A DNA stretch of 64,000 nt. It comes from an uncultured Gammaproteobacteria bacterium (lineage in GTDB: Bacteria; Pseudomonadota; Gammaproteobacteria; Arenicellales; JAANXG01). Position 1 is the stretch's first letter. Every line of letters starts with the position of its first letter. The notes beneath the pieces are model-generated. The model was not told the origin of the DNA. It did not search any database and was given only the letters and a program-made list of their open reading frames with translations. Both the position numbers and the translations under genes were made by a program. The stretch covers positions 1 to 64,000 of the forward strand of contig CAMYMN010000012.1 of the NCBI GenBank assembly GCA_947259395.1, given 5' to 3'. Shown here one piece after another: positions 36,936-45,311 of the stretch.

Positions 36936-37823
36936 TTACGATAACTTAAGCTGATTCCGCGACTCGAGAACCTGCAGCAATGCGGTAGTATCTAATTCGC
37001 CGAATCCCGAATCCACAGTCATATCAATGCCCTCGGCTGCCAATTTAGTACCGTGCAGGTCGAGATGGCAGTCACGCATGGTCTCCAGCGCGATACGCAT
37101 GTCTTTCTTGTGCAACTTGGCCTTGAAACCCGGTGCAAAATTACGCTCCAGCATACGTTGGCCATGGAAATCCAACACCCGGCTGGCGGCAAATCCACCA
37201 AGCAGGGCTTCCCGCACGCGGCCGGGATCGACCCCGGCCGCCTTGGCCAGTAACAACGCTTCTGCCGTCGCGTACATATGTTGCGCCACCAACAGTTGGT
37301 TACAGGCCTTCGCCACCTGGCCGGCGCCATGGTCCCCGACCAGAACGATATTCTCACCCATGGCCGCTAACAACGGTTGCACGCGGTGAAATACCGCTGC
37401 GTCACCGCCAACCATTATCGATAAGGTGCCTTCCCGTGCGCCAATGTCGCCGCCAGACACCGGCGCATCCAACATGTCCATACCTTTCTCCGCCAGCCGT
37501 GTTGCCAGGTCGCGCGTCGATGCGGCAGAACTAGTCGTCATATCGACCAGCACCTTACCTGGAGCCGCCGCCTCTATTACGCCTTGATCACCAAGTACAA
37601 TCTGTTCCACATCCGGCGTGTCACCGACTATGGTGATGACAACGTCTGCGTGTTCGGTTACTTGTCGCGGCGAGCCGCAAAGAGTGGCACCAGCCTGGAT
37701 CAATGGCATTGCCTTTTCTTCTGTTCGCGCGAAAACCCACACCGGGTAGCCGGCTCGCATTAGGTTCAATGCCATCGGCAGGCCCATAATGCCGGTACCG
37801 ATGAATCCTACTTTGTCAGTCAT
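36936..37823 (-). CDS. 2-hydroxy-3-oxopropionate (tartronate semialdehyde) reductase family
   Basis: 295 residues of the 3-hydroxyisobutyrate/tartronate semialdehyde reductase family. NAD-binding start is VGFIGTGIMGLPMALNLMRAG; the substrate signature is DAPVSGGDIGAREGTLSIMVGG; the catalytic Lys lies in GAGQVAKACNQLLVAQ. It reduces tartronate semialdehyde to glycerate with NAD(P)H. The divergent neighbour is glycerate 2-kinase, which uses that product, so this identity is more likely than 3-hydroxyisobutyrate dehydrogenase. The 52-bp divergent gap must hold both promoters. Confidence 0.88.
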   Translation of the reverse strand: MTDKVGFIGTGIMGLPMALNLMRAGYPVWVFARTEEKAMPLIQAGATLCGSPRQVTEHADVVITIVGDTPDVEQIVLGDQGVIEAAAPGKVLVDMTTSSAASTRDLATRLAEKGMDMLDAPVSGGDIGAREGTLSIMVGGDAAVFHRVQPLLAAMGENIVLVGDHGAGQVAKACNQLLVAQHMYATAEALLLAKAAGVDPGRVREALLGGFAASRVLDFHGQRMLERNFAPGFKAKLHKKDMRIALETMRDCHLDLHGTKLAAEGIDMTVDSGFGELDTTALLQVLESRNQLKLS

Positions 37824-37875
37824 GTGTTAACCTCATTATCCTTTGCCGTTCGCGGCTACAATTTTACGACTACCA

Positions 37876-39138
37876 ATGCAATCGTTAGATAATCCCAAGA
37901 ACTTGTTGTTGCAACTTTACAACACTGCGGTCGATTCAGTACATCCAACACGCTGCGTGCCACCGTTTCTACCGTCACCGCCTGTCGGGCGCACCATTGT
38001 CATCGGCGCCGGCAAAGGCGCAGCGGCGATGGCCCATGCAGTCGAACAACACTGGAACGCGGTTTGCGAGGGCGTGGTGGTGACCCGCTACGGGCACAGC
38101 GTTGCGTGTCAATCCATCAGCGTAATCGAGGCCGGCCATCCGGTTCCCGACGACGTGGGACAAACCGCCGCGCGCGAAATCATAGAACTGGTTACCGGGC
38201 TGCATGAAGACGACCTGGTGCTGTGTCTCATCTCTGGTGGCGGCTCCGCATTGTTGTCGCTACCCGCCGCCGGCATCACTTTAGCGGATAAACAGCATAT
38301 CAACCAACAGCTACTCAAGTCCGGCGCCAACATCAGTGAGATGAATACGGTACGCAAGCATCTATCCGCCATTAAGGGTGGGCAGCTCGCACTACGATGC
38401 GCACCGGCGCGAGTCGCGACGCTGATCATCTCAGACGTGCCCGGTGATGATCCAGCCACGGTTGCCTCTGGTCCGACGGTACCCGATCACACCACGCAGC
38501 AAGATGCGCTTGCAATTCTGGACCGCTATAACATTGAAACCGGTGATCATATCGTCTCCCATCTGTCAGACCCAAGAAACGAAACGCCCAAACCCGGCGA
38601 CCCGCGATTCGAGCGCGTATCGAATACCGTGATTGCAACCGCGCACCAGGCGTTGCAAGCCGCAGCATCGTTTTGCGATCAGCACGGCATTCAACCTTTG
38701 GTGCTCGGTGATGATATCGAAGGCGAAGCTAGAGAAGTCGCCATAGAACATGCGGCACGTGTAACACGTGTGTTGCAGGACTCCGGTATCCGTCCACGCA
38801 TGATCCTGTCCGGCGGCGAAACCACCGTGACTGTGCGTGGCGGCGGCCGTGGCGGGCGTAACGTGGAATACCTGCTCGGCCTGGCGATCGCCCTGGGCGA
38901 TGAACACAATATCTACGCGCTTGCTTGTGACACCGATGGCATAGATGGCACCGAAGACAATGCCGGTGCAATAATTACTCCGGATACCTTGGATCGTGCC
39001 CGGGCGATGCGCATCGATCCCGCGGCCTCCCTACAGAACAACGATGCTTATGGCTTTTTCGCGGCATTGGATGACCTGGTGGTGACCGGCCCAACACTCA
39101 CCAACGTCAACGATTTTCGCGCGATCTTTTTGCCTTGA
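37876..39138 (+). CDS. Glycerate 2-kinase, MOFRL family (GckA/TtuD type)
   Basis: The ATG at 37876 (MQSLDNPKNLLLQLYNTAVDSVHP) is chosen over an upstream start at 37843. 420 residues, normal for the family. Conserved blocks: GAGKGAAAMAHA, ISGGGSALLSLP, RKHLSAIKGGQLA, DVPGDDPATVASGP, and MOFRL blocks GGRGGRNVEYLLGLA and DTDGIDGTEDNAGA. It phosphorylates D-glycerate to 2-phosphoglycerate, passing C2/C3 acids into glycolysis. With the divergent reductase it forms a glycerate (glyoxylate/tartronate) pathway pair. Confidence 0.92.
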   Translation: MQSLDNPKNLLLQLYNTAVDSVHPTRCVPPFLPSPPVGRTIVIGAGKGAAAMAHAVEQHWNAVCEGVVVTRYGHSVACQSISVIEAGHPVPDDVGQTAAREIIELVTGLHEDDLVLCLISGGGSALLSLPAAGITLADKQHINQQLLKSGANISEMNTVRKHLSAIKGGQLALRCAPARVATLIISDVPGDDPATVASGPTVPDHTTQQDALAILDRYNIETGDHIVSHLSDPRNETPKPGDPRFERVSNTVIATAHQALQAAASFCDQHGIQPLVLGDDIEGEAREVAIEHAARVTRVLQDSGIRPRMILSGGETTVTVRGGGRGGRNVEYLLGLAIALGDEHNIYALACDTDGIDGTEDNAGAIITPDTLDRARAMRIDPAASLQNNDAYGFFAALDDLVVTGPTLTNVNDFRAIFLP

Positions 39139-39159
39139 TGACAGGACTAACGAAGCGGG

Positions 39160-40707
39160 CTAGAAGTGGTAAGAAAGTCCTAGTTGAGCGTAATCGTCGC
39201 GACGCAAGGAGAACAAGGGATCATCTTCGGTGAGTTCTTGAAATGTTCGCACCTCGAGCTCGAACATCCAATGATCGCCCAAACGGCGGCTGGCTTCCAC
39301 GTTACAAAGTCGTGCCGACGAATCCATGTCAAAGACGCAACCAAGTAACGCCTCCGTGCTTTGCACGTCGTTCCATGTCAGCCTAATTCCGGCAAAGATA
39401 TCGTCCTCGAACGGCGCCTCGATATCTCTGGGACGATCATCATAGAGATATTCCATCACCAGCCCCAAATCGGTTGGGGATTCGAACAACCCGAACCAGG
39501 TGTATTCGAATCCGGCGGTGCTGGCGACAAATGACGGCCCCTGCCCTGAGCGGCGAATCGCCTCCAACTTCCACAACCACGAGCCTTTCGTGGCTTGTAC
39601 GTCCAAACCGGTTTGATCGATCTGCTCATAGACCGGAAACATGACCATTTCACCATCGTCGCGAATTCCAGGGATGAACCTCGGATCGCGGCTGGTGCCG
39701 GTGAAATGGGACAGCCCGAGGTCCCAATCTCCTGGGGAATGCGACCAACGGACCGCGAAATCAGTGTGCTCCTGCTCGCGCGACGACTCATAGATAGCAC
39801 CGTCCGCGTCGACTCGAGGTATCATCCGCAAGCGGCCCTCGGGTCCGGAAAATGTACGTTCGCGAAAGTATGGCAACACGAACAAATCCAGCGTACCCCA
39901 GTCGCGAATCAACGCGAAGTTGAGCATCGGCTGACCAAGCTTATCTTCGGTGTCGATGTTCTCAACCAAGTCGGTTTGGTTGACGATGTCAACAAGGTGC
40001 TGGAACTCGGTAACACCCCAGAACACCTTGCCTACCCCGATGCGCAGTTCCCAACCATTCCGCGCGGTCAACCACATAAGTTCACGGATGTCGAATTGAG
40101 TGCGTTCGTCGTCATGCTGATCCACCCGGACAAACGGTACAAAGGTGAATGAGTCGCGCCCATTGTTCCACGCATAGTACAGTTCCGGTTGTGCCGCTAA
40201 TGAGAAGTTGTCACCGTGCTGACGCGGATCAACTGGTGAATGAAAAAATGCTCGATACTCCAGATCCACATACCCGGACCAGTCAAACCGGGCGGCCTCA
40301 GCGCGGGAAGTGTCAGGCTCTGGCGGGGCTCGCGGCGGCGTCCGAACAACAGACGGTGTAGTCACCGATTCCGGCTCGGTGTTGGCGGTATAGGGCCGCA
40401 CCAGCAACGCGACCGGGTAATTGCGGACAAAACCAGAGTAACCCCGTTCGGCTAGCTCCAACTGCGCTTTACGAGCTTGTTCGCGTTGGGAGAATGGACC
40501 CACCAACACCGTAGTGAGCGTGCGCACCGGCCGACCGATAGCCCAAAGCCTGGTGTTGAAGAAGCCCGCCTCCCCGAGGCGCGTTATGGCGCGTTCAGCA
40601 TTGCCGCGGTTCGCGAACGCGCCTATTTGAACCGCGAAATCAGCCTGGGAAGCGTCATTGTGCACGCCCAACACGAGCCCTACTATCAAGGCTACCCAAC
40701 TACGCAT
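39160..40707 (-). CDS. SPOR-domain protein fused to an outer-membrane beta-barrel
   Basis: The ATG at 40707 (MRSWVALIVGLVLG) starts a signal peptide; a frame also opens at 40740. A SPOR domain follows (FAVQIGAFANRGNAERA to VLVGPFSQREQARKAQLEL), then a Pro-rich linker, then about 360 residues of alternating aromatic beta strands. The protein ends in GLSYHF, the usual C-terminal Phe of outer-membrane barrels. SPOR binds denuded peptidoglycan, so the protein may tie a barrel to septal or cell-wall sites. It is downstream of a LolA-like gene on the same strand, a combination often found with RND exporters, but no exporter gene is present here. Confidence 0.82.
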   Translation of the reverse strand: MRSWVALIVGLVLGVHNDASQADFAVQIGAFANRGNAERAITRLGEAGFFNTRLWAIGRPVRTLTTVLVGPFSQREQARKAQLELAERGYSGFVRNYPVALLVRPYTANTEPESVTTPSVVRTPPRAPPEPDTSRAEAARFDWSGYVDLEYRAFFHSPVDPRQHGDNFSLAAQPELYYAWNNGRDSFTFVPFVRVDQHDDERTQFDIRELMWLTARNGWELRIGVGKVFWGVTEFQHLVDIVNQTDLVENIDTEDKLGQPMLNFALIRDWGTLDLFVLPYFRERTFSGPEGRLRMIPRVDADGAIYESSREQEHTDFAVRWSHSPGDWDLGLSHFTGTSRDPRFIPGIRDDGEMVMFPVYEQIDQTGLDVQATKGSWLWKLEAIRRSGQGPSFVASTAGFEYTWFGLFESPTDLGLVMEYLYDDRPRDIEAPFEDDIFAGIRLTWNDVQSTEALLGCVFDMDSSARLCNVEASRRLGDHWMFELEVRTFQELTEDDPLFSLRRDDYAQLGLSYHF

Positions 40708-40809
40708 GGGGGCATTGCCGCACCCAGGATCAATGCTCATGTTACGCTTTAAGTCATCGTTCTTAATTTTTGAATTGACTATTATATATGCATTCGCAGC
40801 AGAATCATC

Positions 40810-41592
40810 TCAGCGCGCCCGTTTGAGGCTATTGCGGTCGAAGTCCCGTTTTGACAGGCCGGTTTTGAAACGGTAATTGCTCCACAGCAAGGCGGTGCTT
40901 TTACCATTTTGGTGGTTGACCATATTCATGCGATCCGCACGCCAGAACTTGTCCAGATACTGCCGGTAATCCTTGATAGTGAGCGTTTTTAGATGTGACC
41001 CCTTGCGATCAAAGTACTCAACTTTTAAAACTCGGTAATGCTGCTTGTCGATCCACACGATCTGCTTGGTGTAGCCCGAGTGCTTGTATTGCGGAGTACG
41101 CTCGACGACAAATGCCTCCTGACTATCGATGGTCTCATCACGCAGATATTTGTAGCGGTACTTCTCAATTTCCTGCGAACTAATGTCCTCATATGCAAAT
41201 TCACTGCCCATGAACGGCCCAGACTTGTTGGCTGATGAAATTCGTTTCACCCTTTTCAGGGCCGGCAGGTACAACCATTGATCGTCCGCTTTAACCGCAT
41301 GGGTATAACTCAAGAACGCGGTCCCCTTAACATCCGCGGGTTGATCAAAGATAGTCAATGATTTGTCGCCGTCGCCTTGTACCTCCAGGGAACGCACTCG
41401 AATCGCGCGTTCGCTCTGTTCACCCTGCCGGTTGCGCAGGATCATCTTCATGTCGGCCGTGCTGTCGTTCCAGCCCAAATCACGCTTGTCCGCCTCCGTC
41501 GCAATTGCCAATCCTTTCTCTTCCGCGGTCTGCGCCAGTGAACCCATTGGAAGCAGTCCGAGTAACGGCAAAAGTAATAACAACTTCTTCAT
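40810..41592 (-). CDS. Outer membrane lipoprotein-sorting (LolA-like) protein
   Basis: The ATG at 41592 (MKKLLLLLPLLGLLPMGSLAQT) gives a clean signal peptide (260 residues); a frame also opens at 41634. The fold is LolA/LppX-like beta, with typical segments MILRNRQGEQSERAIRVRSLE, DVKGTAFLSYTH, WLYLPALKRVKRISSANKSGPFMGSEFAYED and KYRYKYLRDE. Members are usually encoded beside an RND/MMPL exporter, with which they may carry lipid through the periplasm. Here the partner downstream is a SPOR-barrel protein and the upstream gene is a TetR regulator. Confidence 0.88.
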   Translation of the reverse strand: MKKLLLLLPLLGLLPMGSLAQTAEEKGLAIATEADKRDLGWNDSTADMKMILRNRQGEQSERAIRVRSLEVQGDGDKSLTIFDQPADVKGTAFLSYTHAVKADDQWLYLPALKRVKRISSANKSGPFMGSEFAYEDISSQEIEKYRYKYLRDETIDSQEAFVVERTPQYKHSGYTKQIVWIDKQHYRVLKVEYFDRKGSHLKTLTIKDYRQYLDKFWRADRMNMVNHQNGKSTALLWSNYRFKTGLSKRDFDRNSLKRAR

Positions 41593-41692
41593 GTTTTGCT
41601 CCTTAGAGTGGCAAAAAATCGGCGCAATGAACAAACCGGCGGTCTACGGCACGCTGATGATCAAGGCGTTGGAGTATTACATGTTCGGGTCT

Positions 41693-41728
41693 AACCCGCA
41701 TATTTGACCAAAGCGGCAAAGATCACGA
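41693..41728 (+). repeat. Dispersed intergenic repeat, copy D
   Basis: AACCCGCATATTTGACCAAA followed by GCGGCAAAGATC. It is a diverged relative of copies A-C and lies about 100 bp upstream (minus strand) of the LolA-like start. Confidence 0.4.
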
Positions 41729-42026
41729 CCTGATGTTATTTGGGAATTGAGGAATTCGATTCATGCCCGGTGAGACGCTTGGTGCCCGAGTAGGAACCTA
41801 TTCCGGCTCTGACTTGGTTGCGAACACCCGGTGTTGCGCGGCTTTAACCCATGACTGCGGCGATGCATTACGTTTCATCGCGGCGCTTGTCCCCGCTCCG
41901 CAGGAGAATTCAAGCACTGCGATTTCTGGCAGCACGGGTCTTGTCGCCATCACTTGGGATCCATGACACCGTGCGCCGGCCCAGCGCTACGTGGATCAGG
42001 TCACTAAGGCCCTATCCGTGGCGATC

Positions 42027-42069
42027 TTATTAATATTAAATACTAAATTTAAAATATAATATTTATTAA
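42027..42069. promoter_or_regulatory. AT-rich element downstream of the TetR gene
   Basis: 43 bp that are almost all A/T. On the minus strand it contains AATATTATA and TATTTAATATTAAT, the same two blocks found upstream of the TetR gene (42695-42728) but inverted relative to it. It could be a second operator for the genes downstream. Confidence 0.35.
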
Positions 42070-42070
42070 C

Positions 42071-42667
42071 TCATTTACCGTGCAGCCCCTCCAACAACAG
42101 CCGGCAAACGTCACGGGCCTTGGTCTCGAATAGGTCCAGCGGGAACAAATCCATGAACTCGGTGTAGTCAAACAGCACGGTTGCCGCGAGCACCGCGTCC
42201 GCCGTGCGTGCCGGATTGGTGACCGTAAATTCTCCAGCGGCATTCCCTTGCTGAATCAGCGCTACCAACAACGCCCGCCGCGCTTTTGTGTGGTGACCGA
42301 CGATGTCGCGACGCCGTTTGCTGACGTCTTCTATGAGCTCACAAATACGCGGTGTTGCAAACCATTGAGAATGCGTGTGACGCAGTGATGCGAGCACAAA
42401 CGCCTCAATGCGCTCAGCGGCGGTCATATCCCGGCGATTGATGATGCCGCGCAGCACGGTCTCCTTGCGCGCCAAATACTGGGACGCCAATGCCGCGCCG
42501 ATGTCGTGTTTGTTCTCGAAGTAACGATACAGATTGCCAGGCGACATCGCGCAATCCGTAGCGATCTCGGCCATGGTGGTCTTGCCATAACCGAAATCGC
42601 GGAAACGCTCACCCGCCGCCGCTAGAATACGCTCTCGATGCTGACTGCCGGTTCGTCGAAGACGCAT
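42071..42667 (-). CDS. TetR/AcrR-family transcriptional regulator
   Basis: The ATG at 42667 (MRLRRTGSQHRERILAAAGERF, 198 residues) is preferred; a longer frame opens at 42709. The helix-turn-helix is GYGKTTMAEIATDCAMSPGNLYRYFENKHDI. The C-terminal ligand domain is typical but gives no ligand. It probably represses nearby envelope genes (LolA-like and SPOR-barrel) and itself. It is flanked on both sides by very similar AT-rich inverted elements, candidate operators. Confidence 0.9.
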   Translation of the reverse strand: MRLRRTGSQHRERILAAAGERFRDFGYGKTTMAEIATDCAMSPGNLYRYFENKHDIGAALASQYLARKETVLRGIINRRDMTAAERIEAFVLASLRHTHSQWFATPRICELIEDVSKRRRDIVGHHTKARRALLVALIQQGNAAGEFTVTNPARTADAVLAATVLFDYTEFMDLFPLDLFETKARDVCRLLLEGLHGK

Positions 42668-42694
42668 AAGATCATCAGGTTCGTGCAATATATA

Positions 42695-42728
42695 GTGAAT
42701 ATTATACATATTATTTAATATTTAATCG
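42695..42728. promoter_or_regulatory. AT-rich element upstream of the TetR gene
   Basis: A run containing AATATTATA and TATTTAATATTTAAT, covering the probable TetR promoter and the last codons of the endonuclease gene. On the minus strand it includes a TATAAT box. It matches the element at 42027-42069 in inverted orientation. Confidence 0.4.
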
Positions 42729-43381
42729 AATTGCAACGCACCGGCGAGGTCGGGGCGATCAATGTAAGGATTGCGGGTTCCCTGTATTCGTTCGATAACG
42801 TCGTTGCGATACTGTTCATGCTTGCTCGGCGCATCTTGCCGATGCCAGCGCTGCAAGGTTCGACCGAGCCGGGCAAATATCTTCATGCCATATTCTGTTT
42901 GCATGTAGAACATGGCCCGGGCGATTTCGCCACGCGATGCCGGTCGCGGTTCGACCACGCGTCGCCGTTCATCGACTTCGAAATCACAGCGCCCATAATC
43001 ACGCCGTTCACCTCCCACATCACCGAAGCGGAAACTGGCGCGGACATCGTTGATATCTTTTCGCGCCGGATACAGGTTGTGTAGATCCGCCTCCAAGTGA
43101 TTGAACCGCGAATTATTCTCGCGACACTGCTTGCGCCGGCCACAGTTCAAGGTTCGCGTCGCCCATGACATCGGAAACACGTGCTCGATGTTCACACCAC
43201 GGCGATGACGAGTGCTGAATGTCTGACCACAATACAAGGTTTCACCACCCTTGTTGTAAAGCACCGACCAGAAGAGGCGCCGCGCTTCCTTATAGTCCTT
43301 GATCTGTGTCTGATCGGCCGCCGACAGCAAAGGCACACACCACACAGACGATATCAGTACCGCGATGATTCGATTTTTCAT
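42722..43381 (-). CDS. Endonuclease I (EndA/NucM-family secreted nuclease)
   Basis: 219 residues. The signal peptide runs to about residue 21 (CVPLLSAAD). Endonuclease I features: YCGQTFS, the catalytic block NIEHVFPMSWA with the general-base His, and NHLEADLHNLYPARKDINDVRASFRFG, which has the conserved Asn and the Arg-rich DNA-contact region. It degrades DNA in the periplasm or outside the cell in a Mg-dependent reaction. Normal length. Its stop lies inside the AT-rich element before the TetR gene, so some readthrough into it is possible. Confidence 0.92.
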   Translation of the reverse strand: MKNRIIAVLISSVWCVPLLSAADQTQIKDYKEARRLFWSVLYNKGGETLYCGQTFSTRHRRGVNIEHVFPMSWATRTLNCGRRKQCRENNSRFNHLEADLHNLYPARKDINDVRASFRFGDVGGERRDYGRCDFEVDERRRVVEPRPASRGEIARAMFYMQTEYGMKIFARLGRTLQRWHRQDAPSKHEQYRNDVIERIQGTRNPYIDRPDLAGALQFD

Positions 43382-43610
43382 TTACTGTTACTCACTTTTA
43401 GTTTGTTGCGATTTTAACCGGTTATCCGCATCAGCATCTCGTTATTCATTGCGTATGGACAGCATATGCAAGGGAAACAAACCCCCTAATCCGGCGAATC
43501 CCCCCACAGCACTGTTGCCGGATTCTATCCAAACGTCACTCACGGTGATGTAAAATCTCATCTAAGTTAATGCACCGAACACCTGATCAATATCTCGATC
43601 GGAGGCACTG

Positions 43611-43835
43611 ATGAGTGGGACCACCCCAGGCCCGGATACGTTCATAAAGCGCCCTGATGACCCGGGCTACATAGTCGCATGGAGAAACAAATACGACTTC
43701 GAGGCCGGCAAATTCAGCGACGAGGTAATGACGTACGGCGAAGCAAAACAGCGCGCGGGCGAGTTAAACTCCAAAAATGACGACAAGGTCTTCTGGGCGG
43801 AAAATCTGCAAGCAAATCCAAAGTACAGAGACTAA
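43611..43835 (+). CDS. Small hypothetical protein
   Basis: 74 residues, not recognised: soluble, charged, with YIVAWRNKYDFEAGKFSDEVMTYGEAKQRAGEL. A very good ribosome site (GGAGG, 6 nt before ATG) supports expression. It converges with the DUF1992 gene. The 229 bp upstream to the endonuclease gene contain no further frame of interest. Confidence 0.6.
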   Translation: MSGTTPGPDTFIKRPDDPGYIVAWRNKYDFEAGKFSDEVMTYGEAKQRAGELNSKNDDKVFWAENLQANPKYRD

Positions 43836-43850
43836 CAACGCGATAGCCTG

Positions 43851-44222
43851 CTAGCGACGTTCAAAACGCTCACGCAGTTTGTCAGCGTAAGATTGCTCAA
43901 TCCTCAAATTCGTCTCGCGTCCGCGGGACAGGCCAAGCCGGATTCTTAACAGGTGCAAGCGCTTCATCGCCCGGCAACGTTCGCTGCCGTCTTCAAGTGT
44001 TTGAAGTAAGCTACAGATATCGGATATTTCCCGCCGTAGGGCCAACTCGGCAGGTACAAAGCCGGCGTTTTTTAACAGCCGGTACGCGACCCGCAGTTCG
44101 TCCGGCACCAGTGCATCATCGACCAGATCTAACCGTCTACCCTCTCCCGGTAATCCGTTAAGCTCTCCTTGGTCAATCGCCTGTTTTATTTTTGCCTCGG
44201 CAAGTTTGTCAATTAACTGCAT
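43851..44222 (-). CDS. DUF1992 family protein (DnaJ-homologue subfamily C28 type)
   Basis: The ATG at 44222 (MQLIDKLAEAKIKQAIDQGELNGLPGEGRRL) matches the family start; a longer frame opens at 44267. 123 residues, helical, with the conserved GxGxxL opening and KNAGFVPAELALRREI. The function is unknown; the family is a single conserved domain also seen in DNAJC28. The fit is good. Confidence 0.85.
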   Translation of the reverse strand: MQLIDKLAEAKIKQAIDQGELNGLPGEGRRLDLVDDALVPDELRVAYRLLKNAGFVPAELALRREISDICSLLQTLEDGSERCRAMKRLHLLRIRLGLSRGRETNLRIEQSYADKLRERFERR

Positions 44223-44306
44223 GATAAATGGGTTCTTTGCTAGAAATACCGATAGAATAACAGACAACTAAAATCTTGAAACCCAAATCGCGGCGCCCCA
44301 TATCCG

Positions 44307-44621
44307 ATGCAGATCGAGCACTGGGACTACCACCAACAAGGAGAATTATCTGAATCTAGCCTGCGTGCATTACTCGAGGGGCGTGGTTACCGAGTTCAAA
44401 AGTACGTGTATCCACCGGGTACGTATTTCCCCGATCACGTACACGATGTTGACAAGATCGATGCGGTGCTTGCAGGACGGTTTGAGATCAACTTATCGGG
44501 AGAATCCGTGGTGCTGGAAGCCGGGGACATGGTAGCGGTGCCTAAAGGGACAGTACACAGCGCAACAGTTGTTGAAAACGAATCGGTTATCAGCCTGGAT
44601 GCAGTGAGGGAGAAGACCTGA
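44307..44621 (+). CDS. Cupin-domain protein
   Basis: 104 residues, one cupin domain: YPPGTYFPDHVHDVDKIDAVLAGRFEINL, in which the H-x-H pair is present, and EAGDMVAVPKGTVHSATV. It probably binds a metal ion. It overlaps the next gene by 1 nt (ATGA-like), so the two are coupled. No substrate can be assigned. Confidence 0.85.
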   Translation: MQIEHWDYHQQGELSESSLRALLEGRGYRVQKYVYPPGTYFPDHVHDVDKIDAVLAGRFEINLSGESVVLEAGDMVAVPKGTVHSATVVENESVISLDAVREKT

Positions 44622-44965
44622 TGCGCGTAGATAAATATGATTTTGGGCGGATCGAGATTGCAGGGGCCACGTATACCTCCGACGTTATCATTTCTGATCG
44701 ACAGGTACGGGACAACTGGTGGCGCGATCAAGGACATCAATTGCAGATCAAAGACCTCGGTCCAGTCATGGAATTAAGACCGGATATCCTCGTGGTTGGC
44801 ACTGGCTTCTATGGCCGGATGACGGTACCCGCAGAAACCCGTGATTACCTGGCGGACATGGGTATCAGAGTGGTCGATGCTCCCACTCGGGAGGCTATTG
44901 ATGAATTCAACCGCTTACAGCGAGATTGTGCCAACATCGTTGCGGCGTTACACCTAACCTGTTAG
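44621..44965 (+). CDS. Mth938-like domain (AAMDC/DUF498) protein
   Basis: 114 residues with the Mth938 fold: FGRIEIAGATYTSDVIISD, RPDILVVGTGFYGRM and AIDEFNRLQRDCANIVAALHLTC. Related to the NDUFAF3/AAMDC group. It is translationally coupled to the cupin gene upstream and 10 bp from the DUF1820 gene. Its biochemical role is unknown in bacteria. Confidence 0.85.
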   Translation: MRVDKYDFGRIEIAGATYTSDVIISDRQVRDNWWRDQGHQLQIKDLGPVMELRPDILVVGTGFYGRMTVPAETRDYLADMGIRVVDAPTREAIDEFNRLQRDCANIVAALHLTC

Positions 44966-44975
44966 GTTCATCATC

Positions 44976-45311
44976 ATGGGCAAGAAAAAGAGTATTTATC
45001 GGATCATTTTTCACAACCAGGGAAACGTCTATGAGCTCTATGCTCACGACGTAAATCAAGGCGGGATGTTCGCATTTGTAGAAGTGGCAGACATCATCTT
45101 CGGCGAACGTTCCAAACTCGTCGTCGATCCCTCCGAGGAACAATTGAAGTCACAATTCGCGGGGGTCAAACGCACCTATATTCCGTTACATAGTGTGGTA
45201 CGAATCGACGAGGTAGACAAAGAAGGAAAAAACAAAATTTTGTCCACTGGCGAGGACAAGGGAAACGTCACCCCATTCCCGATTCCGGTCACTCCGCCCA
45301 AGAGTGACTAA
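44976..45311 (+). CDS. DUF1820 family protein
   Basis: 111 residues: YRIIFHNQGNVYELYAHDV, MFAFVEVADIIFGE and VKRTYIPLHSVVRIDEVDKEGK, the full DUF1820 pattern known mainly from gammaproteobacteria. It is soluble with unknown function. It is the last gene of a cupin-Mth938-DUF1820 operon; a nested hairpin follows. Confidence 0.85.
   Translation: MGKKKSIYRIIFHNQGNVYELYAHDVNQGGMFAFVEVADIIFGERSKLVVDPSEEQLKSQFAGVKRTYIPLHSVVRIDEVDKEGKNKILSTGEDKGNVTPFPIPVTPPKSD

Larger units (their letters stand above)
41593..42070. other. Intergenic stretch between LolA-like and TetR genes
   Basis: 478 bp without a convincing gene (the frame at 41763-41966 has no coding character). It holds copy D of the dispersed repeat and an AT-rich element at its TetR end. 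It should contain the promoter of the LolA-like gene. Confidence 0.45.
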
